Origin: JBPYCR01 sp051846935
GTDB taxonomy: Bacteria; Bacillota; Bacilli; Bacillales; Amphibacillaceae
Assembly: GCF_051846935.1 (NCBI RefSeq)
Contig: NZ_JBPYCS010000007.1
Span: 76,361-140,360, forward strand
DNA: 64,000 bases
Direction of reading: 5' to 3'
A program made the position numbers and the translations under genes. A model generated the notes under the pieces. It worked only from the letters and a program-made list of their open reading frames with translations, was not told the origin of the DNA and searched no databases. This document shows, one piece after another, positions 14,883 through 24,122 of this stretch. Each line of letters opens with the position of its first letter. The stretch's first letter is position 1.

Positions 14883-16109
14883 ATGGAAAAAACAGCTGAA
14901 AAGAACATAAAATGGGTAAAAAATAAGTCTTATTCTTCAACGTATAACGATGAGGAGCTCGCTCCCTTTTCAACCGAGCACATTACGAACGTATTACAGT
15001 TTCAGAAATCACATTCCGCTTATAAAGAAACACCGTACATTTCCTTAAAGGAACTTGCACGTTATTTAAAGGTGGCGGATATAAGCGTTAAAGATGAGTC
15101 GAAACGGTTTGGTTTGAACGCCTTTAAAGTAATGGGTGGGATTTATGCCGTTGGTAAATATCTTGCGCAGCAGTTAGGGAAAGATATTAGCGATTTGTCG
15201 TTTGCGGATTTGCAGTTACCAGAAGTAAAAGAACAGCTAGGCGAGTTAACTTTTATTTCAGCAACCGATGGAAACCATGGGAAAGGGATCGCTTGGGCTG
15301 CTCGAGAGCTTGGTCATAAATCGGTTATTTATATGCCGAAAGGGTCTTCTCATTCCAGGCTGGAGGCGATTCGAAACGAAGGTGCTTTTTCGGAAGTTAC
15401 GAATATGAATTATGATGCAACCGTTCGTATGTGTGCCGACTTGGCAGATGAAAATGGTTGGATACTCGTACAGGATACGGCGTGGGAAGGATACGATGAG
15501 GTTCCGCTTTGGATTATGCAAGGGTACGCGGGTATTGCAAAAGAAATGATTGACGATCTGGAGCGTTCAGATAAGCAGGCACCAACACATTTGATTTTAC
15601 AGGCGGGAGTAGGTTCCTTTGCTGCAGGAATTGCTGCTTATTTTAAGGAATATTACAAGGATCAATGCCCAACAATTCTAGTCGTAGAACCAAACCTTGC
15701 AGATTGCTATTATCGCTCTTTTTCGAGTGCTACAGGCGATATGGAAGTTGTAACGGGCCATATGAATTCAATAATGGCAGGTTTATGCTGTGGAGAGCCG
15801 AATAATCGTGCGTTTCGTATATTAAAGCAGTATGCCTCTGCATCTTTTTCCTGTGATGATCGTATTGCGGCGCTAGGGATGCGTGTGCTTGGTAATCCAC
15901 TTACTGGAGATAAAAAGATTGTTTCCGGTGAATCAGGAGCTGTTCCACTTGGACTCCTTTTTGCGCTACGAGAAGAAGAAGATGAGCAAATTTGCGCAGA
16001 ATTAGGGCTGGATGAGCAGGCTCGAATTGCAATTATTAATACAGAAGGCGATACAGATTATCAGCATTACCTTGATATTGTGTGGAAAGGCCATTATCCA
16101 AACGATTAA
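14883..16109 (+). CDS. dpaL: Diaminopropionate ammonia-lyase
   Basis: DpaL (YgeX) degrades 2,3-diaminopropionate to pyruvate and two ammonia. The 408-residue protein is a fold-type II PLP enzyme: the PLP lysine is in LNAFKVMGG (Lys82), the substrate loop is TDGNHGKGIAWAA, and the C-terminal ESGAVPLGLL and INTEGDTD blocks are typical of this family, as is the full length (E. coli enzyme about 400). The ATG has GAGGTGG 8 bases upstream. It forms an operon with the M20 hydrolase 30 bases downstream, the same pairing as ygeX-ygeY of E. coli. Confidence 0.93.
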   Translation: MEKTAEKNIKWVKNKSYSSTYNDEELAPFSTEHITNVLQFQKSHSAYKETPYISLKELARYLKVADISVKDESKRFGLNAFKVMGGIYAVGKYLAQQLGKDISDLSFADLQLPEVKEQLGELTFISATDGNHGKGIAWAARELGHKSVIYMPKGSSHSRLEAIRNEGAFSEVTNMNYDATVRMCADLADENGWILVQDTAWEGYDEVPLWIMQGYAGIAKEMIDDLERSDKQAPTHLILQAGVGSFAAGIAAYFKEYYKDQCPTILVVEPNLADCYYRSFSSATGDMEVVTGHMNSIMAGLCCGEPNNRAFRILKQYASASFSCDDRIAALGMRVLGNPLTGDKKIVSGESGAVPLGLLFALREEEDEQICAELGLDEQARIAIINTEGDTDYQHYLDIVWKGHYPND

Positions 16110-16139
16110 TGAAGTGCATATAAAAGGGGGAAAAGTAGA

Positions 16140-17306
16140 TTGGAGCCTATTCAGTGGAGAAATATGGAATCTGAAGTGCTTGCATTTGCACAGCAGTTAG
16201 TTCAAATAAAAAGTTATTCCGACGATGAAGAAGCAATTGCCTTATGCATTGAAAAAAAGATGAGAAAGCTCGGCTATGATGAAGTTATTATTGATTCCCT
16301 TGGAAACGTTGTAGGCAGAATCGGAAATGGCGATACGTCGATTATGTTTGATTCTCACATGGATACGGTTGAAGCAAACAATGTAGAGGACTGGATTGTG
16401 CCTCCATTTAGCGGAGAGATTGTCGATGGTAAGCTGTACGGTCGGGGAGCGGTCGATATGAAGTCTGCAATTGCTGCCTCAATATACGCTGGAGCTGCAG
16501 CAAAAAAGCTCGGTTATGCAGCAGACAAAACAATCTACGTGTCTTGTACGGTGAATGAAGAATATTGTGACGGGGAAAATTTAAAGCATTTATTTAAAGA
16601 GCTTGCATTAAAACCTAATTACATGGTGATTTGCGAGCCGTCGGATAATAAAATAACTCTCGGGCATAAAGGGAAGGCGCAAATGCTCATTAAAACAAAA
16701 GGTGTATCTGCCCATGGATCTGCACCTGAAAAGGGTAAAAATGCCATTTATGAAATGGCGGAAATTATTCAACGTGTAGAAAGGCAAAACGATCATTTAA
16801 TGCGAGAAGAAGGTTCAAAAGGAACGCTCGTTATGTCAAAAATATCGAGTGTTAGCGCTTCTCTAAATGCCGTCCCATCAGCGTGTGAAGTATATTTAGA
16901 TCGACGGATCGTGCTAGGTGAAACCGAAGAGATGATAAAACAGGAAATGGATAGCCTAATTGAAGGGAAAAATGCAACGTGGGAAATTGGTACATTGCAT
17001 AGAAAAAGCTGGACAGGAAAAGACATAACGTACAATCCCTTTCATACTGCTTGGAAAATTGACGAAGATCATGAGCTGACAATTGCTTGCAACAGAGCGT
17101 ATGAAGAAATATACGGAACTCCTCCTACAGCGTATGATTTTTGGGATTTTAGCACAAATGCTGTTACACCTGTGAGTATGGGTATTCCTACAATTGGATT
17201 CGGACCAGGTGAGCATAAGCTAGCACATATGGATAATGAACATTGTGCAGTTCAAAAGATTGTAGAAGCGTTTCAATTTTATACTTCCTTAATTAATAAA
17301 ATATAG
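16140..17306 (+). CDS. M20-family hydrolase, YgeY-like
   Basis: A zinc-dependent M20 peptidase/deacylase of 388 residues. Metal and catalytic motifs are visible: SHMDTVEA (metal His and catalytic Asp), GRGAVDMKSA (bridging Asp), NEEYCDG (catalytic Glu-Glu) and CEPSD. GVSAHGSAPEKGKNA in the dimerisation domain supplies another conserved His, and a late GEHKLAHMDNE closes the site. Its partner DpaL and its overall length point to the YgeY subfamily, whose substrate is not established; an N-acyl or dipeptide form of diaminopropionate is plausible. The start is TTG with AAAGGGGGA upstream. Confidence 0.88.
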   Translation: MEPIQWRNMESEVLAFAQQLVQIKSYSDDEEAIALCIEKKMRKLGYDEVIIDSLGNVVGRIGNGDTSIMFDSHMDTVEANNVEDWIVPPFSGEIVDGKLYGRGAVDMKSAIAASIYAGAAAKKLGYAADKTIYVSCTVNEEYCDGENLKHLFKELALKPNYMVICEPSDNKITLGHKGKAQMLIKTKGVSAHGSAPEKGKNAIYEMAEIIQRVERQNDHLMREEGSKGTLVMSKISSVSASLNAVPSACEVYLDRRIVLGETEEMIKQEMDSLIEGKNATWEIGTLHRKSWTGKDITYNPFHTAWKIDEDHELTIACNRAYEEIYGTPPTAYDFWDFSTNAVTPVSMGIPTIGFGPGEHKLAHMDNEHCAVQKIVEAFQFYTSLINKI

Positions 17307-17360
17307 AAACAATATCGGACGTTTACAATAGATTCCGAGTACCTTTTCTATAATTACCGC

Positions 17361-17388
17361 TTAAGCCGACGAAATAACGTCGGCTTAA
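17361..17388 (+). terminator. Stem-loop after the M20 gene
   Basis: A perfect 11-bp stem (TTAAGCCGACG / CGTCGGCTTAA) with a 6-nt loop 55 bases after the stop. No clear T-run follows, so termination may be partial. Confidence 0.5.
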
Positions 17389-17390
17389 AT

Positions 17391-17416
17391 ACATTATGCG
17401 TATAATGTAGTATAAT
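17391..17416 (+). promoter_or_regulatory. Palindrome and -10 box upstream of the GntR gene
   Basis: ACATTAT-GCGT-ATAATGT (17391-17408) is a perfect 7+7 inverted repeat, followed by TATAAT at 17411-17416. No good -35 is visible at 17 bases. It may be an autoregulatory site of the GntR protein; its half-site ACATTAT partly resembles TTACATAT in the palindrome at 14773. Confidence 0.4.
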
Positions 17417-17455
17417 TGGCTCAATTGGTTAATGGTTAAAAAAAGAGGGGTTAAA

Positions 17456-18133
17456 ATGAATAAAAAAAAGGATGTCAAAATAAAACGGACGTTTATGCGC
17501 GATGAAGCTTATGACATACTGCAAGAGTGGATTATGCTTGGTAAGCTTGAACCAGGGGAAAAATTACGTGACCAAGATTTATCGAATGTTTTAGGCATAA
17601 GTCGTACGCCAATTCGAGAAGCACTTCTTCGCTTGGAGGATGATGGCTTGGTCGTTACGAAAGCGAATCGATGGACACAAGTTGCAGCCATCAATTTGCA
17701 AGAGGCGCGAGATATATACTCCATTGTAGAAGCTTTAGAGGTTCTCGCTGCTGCGCAAGGGTTTGAAAATGTTGGAGAAACAGACATAAGCGATTTAGAA
17801 GCAATAAATGAAACGTTTGAACAGAAGCTAAAAAGTGGCGAAAATATAGAAGTGTTTCAGGCAGATCAAGCGTTTCATGATAAAATTATTCAAAAGTCAA
17901 ACAACATGGAATTAACACGTATGCTTGCAAGCTTAAAAGTGAAAATTCAGCGGATGGAAATTCATTATTTTAGTAAGCAAATGTATAGCGGTGAATCACG
18001 ATTGGAGCATTTGAAGATTATTGAAGCATACAAGGCTAACAAAAAAGAGCAAGTCATACAGGCAATTCAAGAAAATTGGCGTAATAGTCTTGCCCGAATT
18101 GAACAAATTCACGACAAGAATGAAACGAATTAA
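17456..18133 (+). CDS. GntR-family regulator with FCD sensor domain
   Basis: 225 residues: a winged helix (about 13-70, with [28 protein letters not shown], the FadR-subfamily signature) followed by an all-helical FCD ligand-binding domain (about 80-215) with the metal/ligand residues in [11 protein letters not shown] and [14 protein letters not shown]. These regulators usually sense small organic acids and repress adjacent catabolic genes. Placement right after dpaL and the M20 gene suggests it controls them. The start at ATG 17456 has AGAGGGG upstream; an in-frame ATG 24 bases earlier lacks one. Confidence 0.87.
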   Translation: MNKKKDVKIKRTFMRDEAYDILQEWIMLGKLEPGEKLRDQDLSNVLGISRTPIREALLRLEDDGLVVTKANRWTQVAAINLQEARDIYSIVEALEVLAAAQGFENVGETDISDLEAINETFEQKLKSGENIEVFQADQAFHDKIIQKSNNMELTRMLASLKVKIQRMEIHYFSKQMYSGESRLEHLKIIEAYKANKKEQVIQAIQENWRNSLARIEQIHDKNETN

Positions 18134-18177
18134 AGATCTTAGAACTACTTAATTACTATAATAACGGGGGATGGAAA

Positions 18178-18519
18178 ATGACAGCAATACCTAATTGTCC
18201 AAAATGTAATTCAGCTTATACATATGAAGATGGCATCCTGTTTGTTTGTCCTGAATGTGCCCATGAATGGACAGCAGAAACGAGCGAGGAGCACACGGAA
18301 GAAGAACAATCCATCCGCGATGCAAATGGAAATGTGCTAAGCGACGGGGATACTGTTACGGTTATAAAAGATTTAAAAGTAAAAGGAAGCACGTCAACAG
18401 TGAAAATGGGAACAAAAGTTAAAAACATTCGACTTGTTGGTGGGGATCATGATATTGATTGTAAAATTCCCGGATTCGGGCAAATGAAGTTAAAATCAGA
18501 ATTTGTAAAGCGAGGCTAG
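18178..18519 (+). CDS. yjdM: Zinc-ribbon PhnA/YjdM-family protein
   Basis: 113 residues. The N-terminus has a zinc ribbon with CPKC (7-10) and CPEC (25-28); the rest is a small beta-barrel ([27 protein letters not shown]...[16 protein letters not shown]) typical of the PhnA/YjdM family. The name PhnA was linked to phosphonate use, but the protein's role is not established and no phosphonate genes occur here. The ATG has GGGGGATGG upstream. It is a single gene, and its mRNA probably ends at or near the CIRCE hairpin and T-run at 18607-18648. Confidence 0.88.
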   Translation: MTAIPNCPKCNSAYTYEDGILFVCPECAHEWTAETSEEHTEEEQSIRDANGNVLSDGDTVTVIKDLKVKGSTSTVKMGTKVKNIRLVGGDHDIDCKIPGFGQMKLKSEFVKRG

Positions 18520-18606
18520 CATAGCATCAATTGTACATTTCGTATTAGCTGTATAAGCGGTACAGCTGAATGAATAGTAACTGAAACGAAACGAACTATT
18601 TTTCTT

Positions 18607-18633
18607 TTAGCACTCTCGCAGCAAGAGTGCTAA
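18607..18633 (+). promoter_or_regulatory. CIRCE element (HrcA operator) upstream of htpG
   Basis: TTAGCACTC-N9-GAGTGCTAA, an exact match to the canonical CIRCE sequence bound by the heat-shock repressor HrcA. It ends 90 bases before the htpG start. The same hairpin followed by a T-run (ATATTTTATTTTTTTG) may also end transcription from the upstream yjdM gene. The promoter position for htpG is not clear; TATAAT at 18661-18666 is a possible -10. Confidence 0.93.
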
Positions 18634-18723
18634 ATATTTTATTTTTTTGTTCTCGTATTTTATAATATCTTTGGTGAGCCATCATTTATCAAATGAAAAA
18701 ACGATAGATAAAGGAGCGATTTC

Positions 18724-20604
18724 ATGGAAAAGAAACAGTTTCAAGCCGAATCCAAGCGGTTGCTAGAAATGATGATTAATTCGATCTATTCTCAAAAAGA
18801 GGTGTTTTTACGTGAATTAATTTCTAACGCCAGCGATGCTATCGATAAAATTTATTATAAAGCTCTTACAGATGATTCGTTAACGTTTAATCAAGGGGAT
18901 TACTACATAAAAATAGATGCAGACAAGGAAAAACGTACGTTAACAATTTCTGATACAGGAATTGGGATGACGAAAGAGGAGTTGGAAAATAACCTCGGAA
19001 CAATTGCACAAAGTGGTTCCCTCGCATTTAAAAAGGAAAATGAAATTGAAGACGGCCATGACATAATTGGTCAATTTGGTGTTGGATTTTATGCCGCGTT
19101 CATGGTGGCTGACGTAGTAACAGTAACGAGCCGTGCACTTGGAAGCGATGAAGCGTATACGTGGGAATCAGAAGGTGCGGATGGCTATACGATTATACAA
19201 AGTGATAAACAAGAGGTAGGTACGGAAATTGTTCTCCAGATGAAAGAGGATACCGAGGATGAAAAGTACGAAGAGTTTTTAGAGGAATATCGCCTACAAG
19301 AGGTTATTAAAAAGTATTCCGACTTTATACGCTATCCAATTAAAATGGATATTACGAAAAGCAAACCAAAGGAGGATAATGAAGAAGAGTACGTTGACTA
19401 TGTAGAAGAAGAAACAATTAACAGCATGGTTCCAATTTGGCGCAAAAACAAGAGTGAGCTAACAGATGAAGATTATGAGAACTTCTATAAAGAAAAGCAC
19501 TATGGTTTTGACAAGCCACTAAAACACATTCATACAAGTGTAGATGGTACAATTCGTTATCATGCGATTTTATATATTCCAGAAACAATGCCCTTTGACT
19601 ATTACTCTAAGGAATACGAAAAAGGACTAGAATTGTATTCAAGTGGTGTGCTCATTATGAATAAATGCGCCGAGCTACTCCCGGATTATTTCAGTTTTGT
19701 AAAAGGTCTTGTCGATTCTGAGGATTTATCGTTGAATATTTCCAGGGAAATGCTACAACACGATCGTCAACTAAAGCTGATTGAAAAAAATATAACACGT
19801 AAAGTAAAAACAGAATTGAAAAGCATGCTGAAAAACGAGAGAGAAAAATATGAAAAGTTTTACGATACATTTGGACGTCAGTTAAAGTACGGAGTATATA
19901 GTGATTTTGGAGCAAATAAAAAAACATTACAAGACTTGCTCATGTTCTATTCTTCCACAGAGAAAAAGCTTGTCACGCTTGACGAGTACGTTGAACGGAT
20001 GCCAGAGGATCAAAAATATATTTACTACGCTGCAGGTGACTCCGTAGAGCGATTGGATAAGCTACCACAAACCGAATTAGTTGCTGATAAAGGGTATGAA
20101 ATTTTGTATTTTACAGATGATGTGGATGAATTTGCCATCCGCATGTTGAATGAATACAAAGAAAAGGAATTCCGCTCCGTTTCAAGCGGCGACCTAGGAA
20201 TTGATGACGCTGAGGATAAAGAAACGGAGAAAAAAGAAGCAACAGAGAACAAAGAGTTGTTTGACTATATGAAGGATTTGCTAAAGGACAAAGTAAAAGA
20301 TGTACGAGCTTCTAAGCGATTACGCTCACATCCAGTTTGCCTTTCTGCAGATGGGGAAGTGTCCATTGAAATGGAAAAAATTCTACAGCAAATGCCGGAC
20401 AACCCAAACGTACAAGCAGATAAAATACTCGAAATTAACGTAGATCATGAAGTATTTGAATCACTGAAAAAAGCATATGATACGGACAAGGATAAAGTAA
20501 AACTATACACAAGTTTATTGTACAACCAAGCGCTATTAATCGAAGGTCTGCCAGTAGGTGACCCTGTTGAATTTACAAACGATATTTGTAAAGTAATGGT
20601 GTAA
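18724..20604 (+). CDS. htpG: Chaperone HtpG (bacterial Hsp90)
   Basis: 626 residues, full length for bacterial Hsp90. The N-terminal GHKL ATPase domain has [12 protein letters not shown] (Glu and Asn for ATP/Mg), ISDTGIGMT and [13 protein letters not shown]. The middle domain carries the catalytic arginine region [13 protein letters not shown], and the C-terminal dimerisation domain ends with [16 protein letters not shown] 18724 has AAAGGAGCG upstream. Regulation by HrcA is predicted from the CIRCE element. There is no terminator between the stop and the repeat array, so the array is probably part of its 3' UTR. Confidence 0.97.
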   Translation: MEKKQFQAESKRLLEMMINSIYSQKEVFLRELISNASDAIDKIYYKALTDDSLTFNQGDYYIKIDADKEKRTLTISDTGIGMTKEELENNLGTIAQSGSLAFKKENEIEDGHDIIGQFGVGFYAAFMVADVVTVTSRALGSDEAYTWESEGADGYTIIQSDKQEVGTEIVLQMKEDTEDEKYEEFLEEYRLQEVIKKYSDFIRYPIKMDITKSKPKEDNEEEYVDYVEEETINSMVPIWRKNKSELTDEDYENFYKEKHYGFDKPLKHIHTSVDGTIRYHAILYIPETMPFDYYSKEYEKGLELYSSGVLIMNKCAELLPDYFSFVKGLVDSEDLSLNISREMLQHDRQLKLIEKNITRKVKTELKSMLKNEREKYEKFYDTFGRQLKYGVYSDFGANKKTLQDLLMFYSSTEKKLVTLDEYVERMPEDQKYIYYAAGDSVERLDKLPQTELVADKGYEILYFTDDVDEFAIRMLNEYKEKEFRSVSSGDLGIDDAEDKETEKKEATENKELFDYMKDLLKDKVKDVRASKRLRSHPVCLSADGEVSIEMEKILQQMPDNPNVQADKILEINVDHEVFESLKKAYDTDKDKVKLYTSLLYNQALLIEGLPVGDPVEFTNDICKVMV

Positions 20605-20633
20605 ATCCGATTCAAGCGTTCCGCGCTCACGAA

Positions 20634-21032
20634 GTGGTGTTCCACGCTCGCCAAGTGGTGTTCCACGCTCGCAAAGTGGTGTCCCACGCTCGCAAAGTGC
20701 GTTCCCGCGCTCGCAAAGTGCGTTCCCGCGCTCACGAAGTGTCGTCTCGCGCTCGCAAAGTGCGGTCCCGCGCTCGCAAAGTGCGGTCCCGCGCTCGCAA
20801 AGTGCGTTCTCGCGCTCGCAAAGTGCGTTCCCGCGCTCGCAAAGTGTCGTCCCGCGCTCGCAAAGTGCGTTCTCGCGCTCGCAAAGTGCGTTCTCGCGCT
20901 CGCAAAGTGCGTTCCCGCGCTCGCAAAGTGCGTTCCCGCGCTCGCGAAGTGCCGTTCCGCGCTCGCAAAGTGTCGTCCAGCGCTCGCCAAGTGGTGTCTC
21001 GCGCTCGCAAAGTAGCGTCTCGCGCTCGCGAA
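20634..21032. repeat. 21-bp GC-rich tandem repeat, 19 copies
   Basis: Nineteen contiguous 21-base units (20634-21032, exactly 399 bases) follow a partial unit starting at about 20615. The invariant part is CGCTCGC(A/C)AA then GT(G), with a variable middle (CGTTCCC, CGGTCCC, TCGTCTC, GTGTTCC). Because 21 is a multiple of 3, all six frames tend to stay open and give low-complexity translations (CERENAL, RARKVRS, FASARTH), which I regard as artefacts. GC content is far above the neighbouring DNA. Outer copies are more diverged than inner ones, as expected for an array growing from inside. The array lies between the htpG stop and its terminator. Confidence 0.95.
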
Positions 21033-21149
21033 TTGCCCGCCTACTCGCAATTGTGCGCCAATTGCCCACATGCGTATATAAAAATTGCTGTAAGTATAAG
21101 GTGCACTATCAATTGCAAGCTACAACTAATTTTATAAGTACCAAAAAAA

Positions 21150-21188
21150 CGAACGACGTCTATATAAATAGGCGTCGTTCGCTTTTTT
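21150..21188 (+). terminator. Rho-independent terminator ending the htpG transcript
   Basis: A 14-bp stem CGAACGACGTCTAT / ATAGGCGTCGTTCG (one G-U pair, ATAA loop) at 21150-21181 is followed by CTTTTTTG. A preceding A-run makes it potentially active on both strands. Confidence 0.88.
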
Positions 21189-21334
21189 GCCAAAAAGACA
21201 TACCTCTCTGCTTATAATCCCTTTTTTCCTGCAAGCTTTCGTGTCTAATGATAAAAAGCGGCACATTTTTACGGAGAACTCCGTCAATCAAAGAGTAGTT
21301 GCTACATATAATATATTATTAGTAGATATATCGT

Positions 21335-21381
21335 TTGACTTATTACAATATTTGTAATATATTATATTCAACAATGTTGAA
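21335..21381 (+). promoter_or_regulatory. Promoter with two palindromes upstream of the HMG-CoA lyase gene
   Basis: TTGACT (21335-21340), a 17-base spacer and TATATT (21358-21363). The spacer contains ATTACAATATTTGTAAT (21342-21358), a perfect 17-base palindrome, and TTCAACAATGTTGAA (21367-21381), a perfect 15-base palindrome, follows the -10. Two distinct operators or one composite site are implied. The XRE-cupin regulator downstream is a candidate binder. Confidence 0.6.
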
Positions 21382-21560
21382 TAAAAAGAAACAAAGATGA
21401 ATATAAGTAGATTAAGCAGCATACTTTTTATAAAATGTATATGGAAGCGCCTTCATCTCCATGGCGCAAGTGTGATCGCTCGTTACGAATAATGCTCGCA
21501 TTATTAGTTGAAAAAACTCAAGTCATTTAATCGTATGTACAGGAAAAGGAGGGGTAGGGA

Positions 21561-22466
21561 ATGAGACAATGGCCAACGGAAGTACGAATTAAAGAGGTCG
21601 GTCCGCGTGACGGATTGCAAAACGAACAGAATTGGGTGCATACACATGATAAGGTTGCTTGGATTAATATGCTATCCGATTCAGGAGTGTCGGAAATTGA
21701 ATATTCTTCGTTTGTTCATCCGAAGTGGATACCCGCATTATCCGATGCGCGTGAAGTAGGTAAGAGAATTAAGCGGAATCCGAATGTACGCTATTCTGCC
21801 TTGGTTCCAAATATGAAAGGGCTTGAGCATGCGCTGGAGGCTGGAATTGATGGTGCTTCTATCTTTATGTCGGCAAGTGATTCACACAATAAAGGTAATA
21901 TAAACAAATCGATTGCCGATACGTATTCCATTTTGAAGGAAGTAATAGATGAGGCAAAATCAGCTGGGAAGCATGTTACCGGATATATTTCTACCGTTTT
22001 TGACTGCCCTTTTGAAGGAAAAGTCACTCCAACTCAAGTATTACGAATTTGTGAGAAGCTTTATTCCCTAGGTGTTGATGACTTATCATTAGGAGATACG
22101 ATTGGAACTGCAGTACCGTCACAAGTCGAGAACTTATTAGAAGTGCTATTAAAATACTACCCTCAGGAAAAGATGATTATGCATTTCCATGATACACGAG
22201 GGATGGCGATCGCCAATATAATGACGTCGATGGAATATGGGATTACACGCTTTGATAGCTCTGTAGGAGGATTAGGAGGTTGTCCGTACGCACCTGGAGC
22301 GGCAGGGAATGTAGCAACAAATGATGTGTTGTATTTACTTCATGGTATGGGAGTTAAAACAGGAATCGATGAAAAGAAAGTAAAAGAAGCAGGTTTTTAT
22401 ATTCAAAAGAAATTAGGGAAACAGCTCCCGAGTAAATCGCTCATGTATGCTGCAGCACAAGGATAA
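21561..22466 (+). CDS. mvaB: Hydroxymethylglutaryl-CoA lyase
   Basis: Splits (S)-3-hydroxy-3-methylglutaryl-CoA into acetyl-CoA and acetoacetate. The 301-residue TIM barrel has the opening EVGPRDGLQNE (catalytic Asp and Arg), metal-binding HFHDTRG, and the signature GGLGGCPYAPGAAGNVATND (about 236-255) with the catalytic loop cysteine. HMG-CoA lyases also end leucine breakdown, but no leucine-pathway genes are present, and the next gene is class II HMG-CoA reductase, so a role in mevalonate degradation is favoured. AAGGAGGGGTAGGGA precedes the ATG. A strong terminator follows. Confidence 0.92.
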   Translation: MRQWPTEVRIKEVGPRDGLQNEQNWVHTHDKVAWINMLSDSGVSEIEYSSFVHPKWIPALSDAREVGKRIKRNPNVRYSALVPNMKGLEHALEAGIDGASIFMSASDSHNKGNINKSIADTYSILKEVIDEAKSAGKHVTGYISTVFDCPFEGKVTPTQVLRICEKLYSLGVDDLSLGDTIGTAVPSQVENLLEVLLKYYPQEKMIMHFHDTRGMAIANIMTSMEYGITRFDSSVGGLGGCPYAPGAAGNVATNDVLYLLHGMGVKTGIDEKKVKEAGFYIQKKLGKQLPSKSLMYAAAQG

Positions 22467-22501
22467 ACGAATATATAGTCGTATAAATGTAAATAGTAAA
22501 G

Positions 22502-22557
22502 AACCATTATTTTCTCTTGCTGGCAATAATAACGTAAGGGAAAATAATGGTTTTGTT
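22502..22557 (+). terminator. Rho-independent terminator after mvaB
   Basis: A 13-bp perfect stem AACCATTATTTTC / GAAAATAATGGTT (22502-22514, 22540-22552) with additional inner pairing is followed by TTGTTT. Placed between the lyase and reductase genes, it suggests separate transcripts or partial read-through. Confidence 0.7.
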
Positions 22558-22859
22558 TATACTTTAAAAGCAAATGAATTATTGAGACACCTTTAAAAAA
22601 GTGATATGTATCGATAGTTACGAGGCATTAATACGTAAAAAACCAAGTCGACTACCCGGTAACCGACTACAGAAAAGATATGAAATGCGTTTTAAATAAC
22701 TTAATACGTTGCTACAAAAACGAATCGATCAAAAACAGGAGACGAGCAATTGTATCCTGTAACAATATCCACAGTTGAACGTATGAAGTCCATACAAGTT
22801 ATTGCCGCACTTTGAAGGCACATTCTTTTTATAAACGATTATAACCAGGGAGGAAAAGC
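22558..22859. other. Spacer between mvaB and the HMG-CoA reductase gene
   Basis: No convincing gene. A plus-strand frame ending at TGA 22813-22815 (...GDEQLYPVTISTVERMKSIQ...) looks protein-like but has no start or ribosome site and may be a gene relic. A small inverted repeat GTCG...CGAC occurs near 22650-22670. No clear promoter was found, although one is needed if the terminator at 22502 is efficient. Confidence 0.3.
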
Positions 22860-24122
22860 ATGATGACATCGAGAATACCAGGATTTTATAAGCTCTCGCC
22901 GAATGAGCGAATTGATAAAATAGGAGAAAGTGTAAAGTTAACAGAAATTGAAAAAAAAACACTAACCGAATGCAATGGATTGCAGCTTGAACAGGCTAAT
23001 CAAATGGTAGAAAATGCAATTGGAGTCTTTCCGATCCCGTTAGGAGCTGCTGTTAACTTTAAAGTAAATGGGAAAGACGTAATTGTACCGATGGCTACGG
23101 AAGAGCCGTCTGTGATCGCAGCTGCTAGTAATGCAGCCAAATTAGCGTATGACTTAGGTGGTTTTACAACCTCTTACACCGGTTCAATAATGAGAGGTCA
23201 AATTCATATCGTTAATGTAGCACAACCGTATCAAGCAGTGGCAAAGATTTATGAAAACAAGGAGGAAATTTTACACATATGTAATGAACAGGATCCAACG
23301 CTTGTAGCTTTAGGTGGCGGTGCGGAAAATTTAGAGGCGCATGTAATCGAGGCCAATGGAAAAGCAACTGTCGTTATTCACTTACTCATTAATACAATGG
23401 ATGCCATGGGTGCGAATGCAGTAAATACAATGGCAGAAGCTGCTGCATTAAGGATAGAAAAAATGACAGGTGGCGAGGCCGTATTACGTATTTTGTCTAA
23501 TTTAGCGGATCAACGAATTGTTCGAGCGCGTGCAAGCTTTCAAGACCCATTTAAAGGAGACAGAAAGCGAACGAATAAATTTATTCAAGCATATGAAATG
23601 GCACTTGCAGACCCGTATAGAGCTGCAACACATAACAAAGGGATAATGAATGGCATAACAGCGGTCGTGCTTGCAACTGGTAATGATACACGAGCGATTG
23701 AAGCGGGTGCCCACGCTTATGCGGCTAAACGAGGCGGTTATCAGTCATTAACACATTGGGAAATAGAGAGCAATGGTACAATTACAGGAACCATTGCTGT
23801 ACCAATGGCTGTAGGGATTATCGGGGGGACTACTCAAGCACACCCAATTGCTAAAACAGCTATGAAAATCCTACAGACGACTTCTGCCGAAGAACTCGCA
23901 GGAATTATCGCATCGGTCGGATTAGCGCAAAACTTTGCAGCAATGCGCGCGTTAGTAGATGAAGGTATTCAGCGAGGACATATGAAGCTTCATGCGAAAA
24001 ATATGGCCGTCATGGTCGGTGCAAAAGGAAACCAAATTGAAGAAGCAGTACGTATTGCACTGGAAAAAGGTACTGTTCGATACGATGCTATGCAAGCAAT
24101 TGTTCAATCTTTAAAGTATTAA
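22860..24122 (+). CDS. mvaA: Hydroxymethylglutaryl-CoA reductase, class II (degradative type)
   Basis: 420 residues, the size of class II enzymes such as that of Pseudomonas mevalonii. Catalytic features are visible: the glutamate in ENAIGVFPIPLG (Glu51), the Asp in TMDAMGANAVNT (about 181) and the general acid His in RGHMKLHAKN (about 380). In P. mevalonii the enzyme oxidises mevalonate to HMG-CoA, which the lyase then cleaves. Class II enzymes can also work in the biosynthetic direction (S. aureus), but no other mevalonate-pathway gene is here and Bacillaceae generally use the MEP pathway. The lyase and a transporter as neighbours favour degradation. AGGGAGGAAAAGC precedes the ATG. Confidence 0.92.
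   Translation: MMTSRIPGFYKLSPNERIDKIGESVKLTEIEKKTLTECNGLQLEQANQMVENAIGVFPIPLGAAVNFKVNGKDVIVPMATEEPSVIAAASNAAKLAYDLGGFTTSYTGSIMRGQIHIVNVAQPYQAVAKIYENKEEILHICNEQDPTLVALGGGAENLEAHVIEANGKATVVIHLLINTMDAMGANAVNTMAEAAALRIEKMTGGEAVLRILSNLADQRIVRARASFQDPFKGDRKRTNKFIQAYEMALADPYRAATHNKGIMNGITAVVLATGNDTRAIEAGAHAYAAKRGGYQSLTHWEIESNGTITGTIAVPMAVGIIGGTTQAHPIAKTAMKILQTTSAEELAGIIASVGLAQNFAAMRALVDEGIQRGHMKLHAKNMAVMVGAKGNQIEEAVRIALEKGTVRYDAMQAIVQSLKY

Noticed and set aside
15258..15521. Antisense ORFs within dpaL, the M20 gene, htpG, the eps genes and elsewhere
   Set aside because: All lie fully inside well-supported genes, lack ribosome sites, and mirror the codon bias of the sense gene.
20634..21032. CRISPR array
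   Set aside because: Units are contiguous 21-mers without unique spacers of constant length, and no cas genes are near.
20445..21137. Several overlapping ORFs on both strands (up to about 200 codons) through the repeat array
   Set aside because: They are produced by a 21-base period that avoids stops in all frames. The translations are low-complexity, none has a ribosome site, and two extend into htpG antisense.
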